Assembly: GCF_000150275.1 (NCBI RefSeq)
Contig: NW_002060943.1
Location: 7,184,299 to 7,248,298 of the forward strand
DNA from: Trichoplax adhaerens
Lineage: Eukaryota > Placozoa > Uniplacotomia > Trichoplacea > Trichoplacidae
DNA length: 64,000 nucleotides
Direction of reading: 5' to 3'
Shown here: positions 31,111 to 41,445 of the stretch, in pieces
Numbering within the stretch: the first letter of the stretch is position 1
How the letters are laid out: each line of letters starts with the position of its first letter
Program-made: the position numbers and the translations under genes
The notes under the pieces: model-generated
What the model saw: only the letters and a program-made list of their open reading frames with translations
Databases searched by the model: none
Told to the model about the DNA's origin: nothing

Positions 31111-32049
31111 TGTAGCAATTGATTGATTTAATACTATTTCTGAATGGACATCTCATGGCCTAGGTGTATTGTGCATGTTATAATCAATGCAATACTCTGC
31201 AAATATAGCTAATACCTTAAATCGTATAAATAGAAAAATATACTTGATAAAGGAAAATTTTTTTAGCACAGTTTAAACTATGATATGCACTGCGCATTTA
31301 CTATTTTTAAATTCTACATGTATTTCGGCTACTGTAGATTTTCGAGTTCTTTCTTTTCAGTAATAGGTTTAAGAAGATTAGCAAATATAAATCAGTTTTA
31401 TAATGTCTTATTCGAGAGAATTTATTTTATGTTAAGTTGTATTATAGTCAAAACGATATCTGTAAATCCGAAATATAATGTATGTTTACTATGATGCAGC
31501 CCATTTAGATATATAGTATATAAGCATTACTATTGTGATATAATTCAGATTTTTTACTTGTAAACATATATGAATTAGTTTCTTGGCTCTTGTAATGAAT
31601 GCATTATAATTTAAATAAAAGAATATTTGTAGATATCTTTATAATTGATATCAGCGAGTAAAAAAGGCACAAGTATACTAAGCGTACTTTATGTAATGCA
31701 AGGGGTCAGAGAAAATTTTTCCAATTTTTAGGTCTATACTAGTTATAAATCGAAATTTGTAACGTGAGAAAAAAATTAATTATTACAGAAACTAAACACT
31801 ACGAGCCTACTGTCAGGTTTGTTCTCTCAACATCTACCTAGCTTAGAGCACGACTCTAAATACTGACGATCTCCTATCGTCAGGGGGAACAGTAACCACT
31901 AGTCTCTCTTTTGATAAAACTGAACCCAAACTTTATTGAAAAGTCTGTCAATTTATAGTAAATCGACATAAACATTAATTATACAATAGTTTGTAGATAA
32001 TATTATACATACAGCTGGGCAGTTATCTCTTAAAAACGTGTAAAACGCC
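31111..32049. other. Gap downstream of TGFBRAP1-like gene
   Basis: AT-rich and probably includes the 3' untranslated region; an AATAAA lies near 31614. A perfect 8-bp stem with a 5-base loop (CTGACGAT / ATCGTCAG) is at 31863-31883. The open frame at 31285-31494 is not coding-like. Confidence 0.4.
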
Positions 32050-32615
32050 ATGGATAGATTAATCTTAACACATTCTCAGGCAAGTTATCTCATCGAAACC
32101 ATGTTTACGATAGCGGCGCAAAAGTTACTCCGTAACAATTGTGGATACCAATTTAGCGCCGGTAAAGTAAATCGATTTTCGAACTCGCTTTAATAATTAA
32201 TTTTTAATCAACTACAGTATCATACGGCACTAGTGAAATTTTCTAATCTAACAAATATAAATGAATAATACTTAAATTTAGGTAATTTTATCGCTAAAGT
32301 ATTTATTGCTATACGTTAAGATATTATGACAGTTCTTTGTACCGGGCATCATCAAACACATCGATGCACGCGTAGAATTTGCTTAACGGGTAATCTAAAG
32401 ATCTTATTTTCTAATATTTTAACTGCAAATGCTGTACGTAGTGTCTCCTAGACTCTTTCTTCTCTGTAATTCTATTATAGATGAAAGAAATAGTTTTTAA
32501 ATTTGAAGAAGACATAAGCGCAAGGACTCTTTTGATAATTAATGAAAAGAAGCCTTTTCCTTTAGATTTTCTAGAAGTCCTCAAAGAAAATGTTTTCAAC
32601 GATATTAATATTTAG
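32050..32615 (+). CDS. Candidate three-exon small protein, unknown function
   Basis: Three open segments with usable splice sites keep one frame. 32050-32166 begins MDRLILTHSQASYLIETMFT and ends before GTAAAT. 32333-32371 encodes FFVPGIIKHIDAR, preceded by TATGACAG and followed by GTAGAA. 32481-32615 encodes MKEIVFKFEEDISARTLLII onward to a TAG, preceded by TTCTATTATAG. The product would be 96 residues, mixed hydrophobic and charged, with no signal peptide. I do not recognise it. The last exon has a faint similarity in pattern to p31comet/MAD2L1BP, too weak to name. Donor choice in exons 1 and 2 is uncertain. Confidence 0.3.
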
Positions 32616-34257
32616 ACCCTAAGATATGATATAATTTGGTGACAAGTTTTCCTCTTAAAGAAATATTACAGTAAATTAGAAGATTCATTAAAGTTAGTTT
32701 TTAATCACTTGTCAACTAATACATTAAACAGATACAGTAAATTGTTAGTAATAATCGCTAATAGAGCTCATAGACGTAGTTATTCAAACTCATTTAAATA
32801 GCAACAATATCTAAGTTACTGCCGATGATATGGATTGTATGAGTATCGAATAATGTTATCGCACTTCGGTAATATCCACCATGTTTCGTTTGCTACAATT
32901 TAAGTTCCGAAGTTATGCCATTTCTAAATTTATGTTGAGTTAGCTTGCAAGTTAGTAATATTAATCATGAAATATGAATATAATATCATCAAATTAATAT
33001 ACTAAAAAGATAAATGACTACTCTGTATACGAGGGTATAACTATAATCATATACTGTACATAATAGAAGCTGGCATTAACCCCTAGTAGTTAGAACTTTA
33101 ATAATGAAAATAATTAATAAGCACAATAGTAGCAAGCTTGCGAACTACTAACGTTAATGCTAATTAGCGCATTCATATTTTTGCAAACTGTTAAATGTAC
33201 GTATAGTAGTACTTTTTCTAGAATTATGATCATTTTCTATGCTAATAATTAATAAATATCGATACTAACAATGTGATATCTAGCTATTATGAACAAATTA
33301 TTGTCTACTTATAATTATTTATAAATTACAGCTACTGGAACTGCCTATCTATCGAAAACGATTTTTCGAGCAACTGCATATGCGTTTATATATGAATAGA
33401 ATAATAAATAATGATGGTAGATTATAGATTCTTTGTCGTGACTACACCTGTTCGAGGTCTGGATTACAACGCATCTATCCTATACTACAAAAAATAAAAT
33501 GCAGGTTTACTAAATGCTTGCCGTTGAAAGATGAAGCATTTTAATTGGCAAGTAAGTATATAAAATGCAGTAGTTATTCAATAAAAGCCAGGCTGCTTCT
33601 CTATAATTATAATTTAAAGACTAAATAACCTCGCCAATCTTTAGTTTCAAACATAGTTTATAAGCAAGTCATTTCTACATTCGTGCATCACACCATAACT
33701 TTAGAAATTTGTAGCCCGAAATTAACATAACCTTAAAACGGTGATACAGTGACAAGTGACGAACCCTAATGACGAGTATAGTTTATGCATACGATCGAAG
33801 TACTAAATAAATTTACCTTATTTCTATAGACCAATTTTTAGAGTACTATAAGATTAAATAATTTGCAACGGATTCAGAATTATAACTAAAGCTGTTCCCT
33901 AGTGAACAGGTTGAACTAACAGTAAAGCCTATTTATGCTCTTTGGCAGCGATATACATTGACAATCCTATCAAATTTATCCATGTTATATGATTATATAG
34001 CATCAGAAAAGATATTACAATCAAAGGATTAGGAAAGCACCTATTTCAAAATTTGATGTACTTAAGTTGGTTGAATAAAAATAATATTCTTTAGAATGTA
34101 ATAAAAAATGTGCTTCGGAGACAATTGTATTTACAATGTTGCTAGTGAATAAAATCAATTATAATTTGCTGTCTTCAGTTTCTTTTTGACCTAATTAGAG
34201 AAGATTGATTCGTAAAATAATCATAGTGCAGCTAAGCCTCATTGGGCGGCCATAGGA
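32616..34257. other. AT-rich intergenic stretch
   Basis: No coding exon, RNA gene or repeat array was recognised. It lies between the candidate small gene and the 3' end of the cysteine-string protein gene. Confidence 0.45.
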
Positions 34258-35505
34258 TTAGTTATCAACAGTTCCGTAACTACCTCGTGGTTCAGCAATT
34301 ATCGGAGCATTAGAATTAATATTAGGTTGATCATCCTCTTCGTATAATTGAGAACGTTCATCGGCTGAACACTCTCCCTCTTCAGGTTCAGCTTTAGCGC
34401 ATTTTCCACAACAACAATTGCAGCAACAGCACAAGCAGCAGCAACACCAACAACCAGTCAGGATTGTGCAAACTCCGAATAAGACCTAAAATTATAGGAT
34501 AAAAATGTAAAGGAATTCAATAAAATCCTCAGCTTGGTTACTAAACACTGTAAATTTTTATTGTGCATGAAGTGCAATTGTCTATTTCAACTTTAATAAA
34601 AGCCAGTCAAAATCAATTTAACTCTTACATACTGTACGTAACATAAAATATACATATTTAATCAACGCTTATATCCTAAATGGTAACTATTCTTAAATAC
34701 CATACCTTAAACCAAGTACTATCCATCATCATGTACGTTTTAACGTTCTATATCGAAAATTGAAAGCAAATGTAATATTTAAACTGATGAATAATCAATG
34801 CTACATAACGCATTCATAGATATTCAAAAAGATACACTTTTAGGCAATACGTTGTATCTATAACTACAATTATGGCTATTCAATCGAGATAGATGTACAG
34901 GATTTATTTCAGCTGATAGCGATTTAGTATGTGAATTTTTACAGAAGTTTATTATTCTACATTGTCATAAACACTAAAAGTTTACCTCCTCTCCAATTTG
35001 CTCGGCTAAGAAAAGTCCCATCATGCCATATTTATCATAGATTTCTTTCAAGCTAGGGTTTGAAAGAACTTGATTGGCTTGATTGATTTCTTTAAACTGC
35101 AATTAATACATAAAAATACTAAAATTAATGAAAATAAAAATTAAAGCATTCCTCTGCAAAATTTTCCGAGATAGTAATTATCCACCATAGTATAGTAACG
35201 AATCTCACCCTATCTGCAGCATTTGGATCATTCAGGTTTTTGTCAGGGTGATGTTTAAGAGACATCTGCAAATATAATTTGATAGCATAAATGTTAGGAA
35301 AATTGCTAAAATAGTAACGGAGGGGATTGTAGTGATAACGAGCAGTTTTACTATATAATCGATAAGTATTATTGAAATGGGTAGACCGATACAAAAAACA
35401 AGTAGAATGAACCTTTTTATACGCTTTCCTGATCTCTTCTTCTGTTGCTCCTTTCTCCAATCCCAACACCTTATAGTAGGAGTCATCATTGGTACTAAAA
35501 AACAT
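34258..35505 (-). CDS. DNAJC5: Cysteine-string protein (DNAJC5), J-domain co-chaperone
   Basis: A palmitoylated Hsc70 co-chaperone of secretory vesicles that keeps SNARE proteins folded. Exons: 35505 (or 35494)-35413, 35265-35209, 35096-34986 and 34485-34258; 162 residues if the ATG at 35505 is used (human 198). The J domain reads SYYKVLGLEKGATEEEIRKAYKK, then SLKHHPDKNLNDPNAADR with the HPD triad, then FKEINQANQVLSNPSLKEIYDKYG. The linker LFLAEQIGEE leads to a short hydrophobic run and the cysteine string CWCCCCLCCCCNCCCGKC, the palmitoylation region. The tail is acidic. The start is unsure: ATG TTT TTT AG at 35505 also looks like a splice acceptor, and the phosphorylatable N-terminus of other family members is missing, so an upstream exon is likely. 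The identity is secure. Confidence 0.9.
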
Positions 35506-36529
35506 AATCGTAAGTTCATACTTGACCTAAAGAATTATATACAGTCTCAATTAAGCTAATGAATGGGCTTAAAATAAGGGTAGGAAATTTACAGTGCTGT
35601 ATACGTTACGGTTGAATACGTACGCGCAGTTTGATATTGTGGATGCAGGAAAGCAGTCATGAGAACAGCTAAATCAATATAATGGACTGTAACTCTGTAA
35701 GCATTGTAAACGATCAGCAACGTAGCTGGTAGTCGGCCTAGTAATAATAATTTATTTACTGTGTTTGGACTCACATCGGAAAATGATGCAAACATCAGTT
35801 GGGCACTGTAGATGGGGGAATTTGCAATAAGAAAACAGCTAAATCAATCTCATCTAGTTATAATTCTCGATTAAGTCAGCATTGAGTAATGGCCAGCTAA
35901 GCGGCAAGCAATTAGTCTAACGATCGATTTACTGTACATTGAGAATCTGAAGAAAGTATTGCATAATAAGATCAAATTGTCAGCCAATTTTACTTTGCGT
36001 ATAGGATAGAATTGCGCTTGTGAAGGATCGATCACAGGCGGCCAACTGGAGTTTATCCTACTGAACACAACGTACAATTTTAGGTCATGTACTGTATATT
36101 CGTCCGAGTGAAATCCTAAAGCCTATCATTACTTAGTCATGGACTATTAAATACTATCGTACAATATTGCAAGGACTTTGATTAATAAACGGGAAGTCTT
36201 TGGACTGGACCTCCAGAACCCCGGACGCGATGCCCCTTGAGTTGAAATTGCCCGTACGGTTTTTGCATTTTGTCCGAAGGAAAACTACCCAAACAATAGG
36301 CTGTATAATACTATACTGTAGAGGATACGGTAAACATGGAGGCTAACCTATGTGTAGAGTAGTGTCCTGCATTTTAGCATGCTGTGGGATGCCCGCGCAG
36401 AAAAGGATCACCATATGATTCATTTTGACGATATTTAGAAACATGAGCGATTTGCTATGTCAGTAGATACTGCCCTGCTATTGCACAATTGGTTATCAAG
36501 AGATGAATGTAAAATATTAAACCGGATCA
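35506..36529. other. Upstream region of the cysteine-string protein gene
   Basis: Probably holds the promoter and perhaps a missing first exon. Open frames at 35589-35795 and 35871-36077 have no supporting domain. A candidate donor (GAT then GTGAGT, near 35773 on the minus strand) exists but joins out of frame. Confidence 0.3.
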
Positions 36530-37165
36530 AGTGCATTATGTCTATGATATCGTATAAGAAGAAGAGGACTGGCACAATCATGAGTACATTCCACCGGGCC
36601 CCTGTCTATCCTCTTAATTTCGACAACTGCTATTGAACAATTTCTCTATGCTTCAAGACTACTATAAAAGTATACAGTATATACGTAGGTAGTACACTAG
36701 TAGTAGGAAAAATGATGAAATAATGGTACTAAAGAAATTCAGTGCATTATGTTTATGATATCGTATAAGAAGAAGAGGACTAGCACAATAATGACTCCAT
36801 CCTACCGGGCCCTGTCCATCCTCTTAATTTCGACAACTGCTATTGAACAATTTCTCGATGCTTCCAGACTACTATAAAAGTATACAGTATATACGTAGGT
36901 AGTACACTAGTAGTAGGGAAAATGATGAAATAATGGTACTAAAGAAATTCAGCGCATTATGTTTATGATATCGTATAAGAAAAAGAGGACTAGCATAATA
37001 ATGACTCCATCCTACCGGGCCCTGTCCATCCTCTTAATTTCGACAACTGCTATTGAACAATTTCTCGATGTCTAAAGACTACTATAGAAGTATACAGTAT
37101 TTAGGTGCATTAAGTAGTACACTAGTAGTAGGAAAAATGATGAAATCATTGTACTGAAGAAATTG
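36530..37165. repeat. Tandem triplication, about 211-bp unit
   Basis: Three consecutive near-identical copies start at about 36531, 36742 and 36952. Each begins GTGCATTATGTYTATGATAT and contains a GGACTRGCAYAATMATGA phrase, a CCGGGCCC core, TTTCGACAACTGCTATTGAA, and ends with ACTAGTAGTAGG and AATGATGAAAT. Differences are a few substitutions and one short insertion in copy 3, so the duplication is recent. No open frame or terminal inverted repeat suggests a transposon. Confidence 0.85.
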
Positions 37166-38227
37166 ATCATTGGTTTGAATTAATTCAATATCCAAACACA
37201 CTGCTGCTACTAAAATCATCTATAGTAGACGCGTATAGCATACTGTACAATGTTCCATCATGATTCACGTATTGTAAAAGGCGGAGTTGGATGTCTTCAA
37301 GTTTGAATTAGGATGATTAAAGCTTCTCCCTTCGAAGGGATAGAAAGTTCAATGACGACTATCATACAGAATACGCTATGATACAGTTCTAGTTGATAGC
37401 GCTTTCGCTGCCACTATGACTTGAGTATTCAATCTTAATATGCTATAGGAAGCCATCATCACTGGCCTTCCGTGACGGTTCTCCAAAGTGAACAGTACAA
37501 GCGGCAGATTACCTTTCTTATCCAATACTAAACGACAGTGAAACCGTAGCAATAAAACAAGCGCATCAATACATTACTCTACTTCTAAACTTACGATAGA
37601 TTTTTGGTTCGAGAATGGAAATCGTCTGCCTTCATGTTGTCACAGCGCCAGATAGAATCTACTTGAGAGGAAAAGAAAGACTACAGAAAAATCCTGCACA
37701 CCTGCAGTTCTTTCTGCAATTCTGCTTTCGTTGTTTTGCTGTGATGGCACTCCACGACACCGTAAACGCTATACTGGTACCGTACCGCTTTACTACTGAC
37801 TACCATCATTTCAGTGTGAGTGACTGCGCAATCACGCAGTGGTATGTCTGTATGGCAGTCTGTCCAATAAAAATACCACGGTGCACTGCGTGATCAACTC
37901 GTAATACCGGTCTAAAGGTTCTTCTGTACTGTACGGTACCAGCAAGGAATCTATCCACAGCATGCACAGTTTACTGTGCATATGTAGTGTCATACTATAC
38001 GGAGAAGACGGCCATCAAGAAGTGAGCCAATTACCAATACTACAATATAGTGTCTATAAATGTAGCTAGTACGACAGTGTACAGTATAACTACTGGTTAT
38101 GAGAAAAATCAATTTGGATACACTTATTTAGCAAGTCAATCTGTATCCAGTTCGATGCCATTCATTTTACGCCGTCTAGGATTAAACGATGTAAAATTTT
38201 CAATCCATCTTTGCCATATCAAAGCAG
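37166..38227. other. Intergenic spacer between two tandem arrays
   Basis: The open frames at 37615-37893 and 38050-38262 show no domain and no splice partner. Several GTACTGTACGGTACC-type palindromes lie near 37925-37940. Nothing else was recognised. Confidence 0.4.
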
Positions 38228-39440
38228 ATACTTTACTGCATTGGATTGATTTGACGGTGTAGAGATACTTTACTGCATTGGATGAATTAGCATTGATAAC
38301 TGCAAAGTATTCAAATCACCCTGGTAATATCTGCATTGATATTGTTTCCATCCCTACTCACATTGTACAGCGCTACAGATACTTTACTGCATTGGATTAA
38401 TTCGACGGTGTAGACGATTGAACACTGCAAAGTATTCAAATCACCTTGGTAATATCTACACTCATGTTGTTTCCATCCCTAATCACATTGTACAACAGCG
38501 CTACAGATACTTTACTGCATTGGATTAATTCGACGGTGTAGAGGGTTGAACACTGCAAAGTATTCAAATCACCCTAGTAATATCTACATTGATATACAAA
38601 TACTTTAACTGCATTGGATTAATTTGAAGGTGTGGACGATTGAACACTGCAAAGTATTCAAATCACCTTGGTAATATCTACACTGATGTTGTTTCCATCC
38701 CTACTCACATTGTACAACAGCGCTACAGATACTTTACTGCATTGGATTAATTCGACGGTGTAGAGGGTTGAACACTGCAAAGTATTCAATTCCCCCTGGT
38801 AATATCTGCATTGATACTGTTTCCATCCCTACTCACATTGTACAGCGCTACAGATACTTTACTGCATTGGATTAATTTGACGGTGTAGAGGATTGAACAC
38901 TGCAAAGTATTCAAATCACCCTAGTAATATCTACATTGATATATAAATACTTTAACTGCATTGGATTAATTTGACGGTGTAGACGATTGAACACTGCAAA
39001 GTATTCAAATCACCCTAGTAATATCTACATTGATATACAAATACTTTAACTGCATTGGATTAATTTGACGGTGTAGACGATTGAACACTGCAAAGTATTC
39101 AAATCACCCTAGTAATATCTACATTGATATACAAATACTTTAACTGCATTGGATTAATTTGAAGGTGTAGACGATTGAACACTGCAAAGTATTCAAATCA
39201 CCCTAGTAATATCTACATTGATATACAAATACTTTAACTGCATTGGATTAATTTGACGGTGTAGACGATTGAACACTGCAAAGTATTCAAATCACCCTAG
39301 TAATATCTACATTGATATACAAATACTTTAACTGCATTGGATTAATTTGAAGGTGTAGACGATTGAACACTGCAAAGTATTCAAATCACCCTAGTAATAT
39401 CTACATTGATATTGTTTCCATCCCTACTCACATTGTACTG
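38228..39440. repeat. Mixed-period satellite array, 94-bp and 125-128-bp units
   Basis: The core TGCAAAGTATTCAA starts at 38301, 38426, 38554, 38648, 38776, 38901, 38995, 39089, 39183, 39277 and 39371. The spacings are 125, 128, 94, 128, 125, 94, 94, 94, 94 and 94. Each unit also has CTGCATTGGATTAATT, a GGTGTAGACGATTGAACA phrase and TAATATCTACATTGATAT. Long units carry an extra segment of about 31-34 bases (TTTCCATCCCTACTCACATT plus a short GTACAGCGCTAC run). The near-identity of the last five units points to recent local expansion. Confidence 0.9.
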
Positions 39441-40403
39441 TACAGCGGTAAATTGTCCGCATCAAATTGTTTTAGACCGACAATAATGCTTGAGTTAGTT
39501 AGCCGCTTGTCAGCTGATTTCTTGAATTTCATTTTTTGGGGGGTGGGGAGAATTATCGGGATCAACTCGGAAGTACAAATCGAGTCCCTACAGTACAGTA
39601 TACAGTAGTAGTATGCGTAGCGCAACAACTTTCTCTTCATCAAATTTCTCAATGGGGTGAATCTGTATTATGCAGATTATATAATTAGTACTGTACATAT
39701 TTGTTGTTTTGTTTTTATTTATTTTTCTTCTGAAGTACTTACTTTTACGATGACAAATTGACCACACCAGAGAAATGAGAAGATTGATCAATGCAATTTT
39801 TGATTTATTTTATTTTGTAGGACTACTGTAATCATGCACTGTACGAATGCTATCCTTTTTAAACTGCCGCCATTACAGTACTGTGGATATCGAATTATAT
39901 TTTAACTGTCAATTCTCATTCTTGGATAAATTCAACGGATTGAATTCATTATTTCCAACCATTTTTATCCATATTTTATCCCAATCGTTTTACTAATTCA
40001 ATACACGTACTACGTATTCATTGTACTGTACAGTTCTATAATTTAGTGAATCCTGACAATGCTCATTTTGGTAGTACCAGTAGTGTACACTGAAAAGTAG
40101 TTGCAATTTACAGTTAAGACGAATTCATAGATTGCCATCATCGAGGTATACGTACGTATACCATATATGAATAAGATCATTATCCCACCTTGCTTACTTA
40201 GCAAGTTCAACCAAATTAAAATTATACAGTATAGGCATACACACAACAAATTAGCAAGGTAAAGTAGGATCATTCAACCCCAGGTCCAAATTAAGAATTT
40301 CATGGATGGATGACACAGTATTATAGCGGATCGTACTTACGTACTATGATACGACGTGAATAAAATGAATCCATCGATAATAATTAATCTCCAGCAATAT
40401 ACG
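39441..40403. other. Intergenic, no supported gene
   Basis: Unique AT-rich sequence. Open frames at 39428-39652, 39588-39791 and 40043-40273 lack domains, and I see no splice-linked partner for them. Confidence 0.4.
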
Positions 40404-40909
40404 CTACAGCATATGCTGAAGTATTAAATTAATCTTTCCTTTTCTTTGTGGTTTGGCATTATCATCGTTATGAACAAGTTGTGGTAACTGTTGTACAATG
40501 TACGTACACTGTCCCATGTAAGACATCAGAAAACTTTCGTCATCAAGCTGATATCCAGTTGCTATAGTTAGCAAGTAAATTCCCACTAAATGATCACATT
40601 TATTCGATACCATTAAAAACATATTTATTCAAAGCCCAATGACAAATAAAGTGGTACGTATATTAATTAATTATTTATGAGGATGCAACTACCGAATTAA
40701 AAAAATTCTGTAGGAAAAATGCTTATTCATGTAATATCCAATAAGAATTCAAGACCAGACTGGACTAAAACGAATGCTAATTCAACATTTACGGATAGTT
40801 TTATTTTTAATGCGAGTCCCTGATTCAAGCTCATTCGACTCGTCTCAAGAAAAATGGTAAATAGGAGCGTAGAAATCATTGAGACTATTCCAAGCACGAG
40901 TATATCCAT
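40404..40909 (-). other. Two coding-like open segments, possible unrecognised gene
   Basis: On the minus strand, 40909-40727 encodes a 60-residue frame starting MDILVLGIVSMISTLLFTIF, a plausible signal anchor. 40622-40404 encodes a 72-residue frame with HLVGIYLLTIATGYQLDDES and a KPQRKGK tail. Their amino-acid mix looks more like protein than most open frames in this window. I could not join them through a convincing in-frame intron and recognise no family. They may be two exons of one gene, two small genes, or chance. Confidence 0.2.
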
Positions 40910-40944
40910 TACGTCTTAAATCGATACTCTGCAATCGAACATCC

Positions 40945-41060
40945 TTGTACTAGGTTCTTACAGTCAGAGATACGCTACTCTTTTATTTTTCCTTGCTTGA
41001 CACTTTGTACTAGGTTCTTACAGTCAGAGATAAACTACTCTTTTAATTTTCTCTTGCTTG
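40945..41060. repeat. 59-bp tandem duplication
   Basis: TTGTACTAGGTTCTTACAGT followed by CAGAGATA and a CTACTCTTTTA.TTTT.CTTGCTTGA tail occurs twice in a row, starting near 40946 and 41005, with a few substitutions. Confidence 0.75.
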
Positions 41061-41445
41061 AAATTGCACTACAACCTTCCTACGCAATCGTTGAACTCTA
41101 ATAGCATAAGCCTTACAAGTCACTACTGCGCGTAGGACACCAACTCGGTTCAGTAAAAACCTGAGTGCATACATACTGCGACAAAACGTGCTTGCTACAA
41201 TTATTGAAAGAATATGGAACTTCTATGGAACGACAAGCTAAAGAGTTGAAAAATAATAAAATAACAATTATCATAAAAGTTCCAGCTACCAAATAGCGTA
41301 CAGTATATTGACGTACACTATTTTATAACAAGATACGTATTCCTGATTGTTAATTCTTGTAAAAGTTCACGCAGTGACATGAGCCACTACTATAGTAATA
41401 AGATATTTTTAAAACATTATATCCCCATTTACTAAAATGAGGTAT

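Noticed and set aside
36530-37165. Non-autonomous transposon
   Set aside because: Head-to-tail copies with no terminal inverted repeats or target-site duplications visible.
37615-37893. 92-codon open frame on the plus strand
   Set aside because: No family resemblance, no splice signals that extend it, and it lies between repeat arrays.
38228-39440. Resemblance of the array to a CRISPR locus
   Set aside because: The whole 94-base unit repeats, with no unique spacers, in an animal genome without cas genes.
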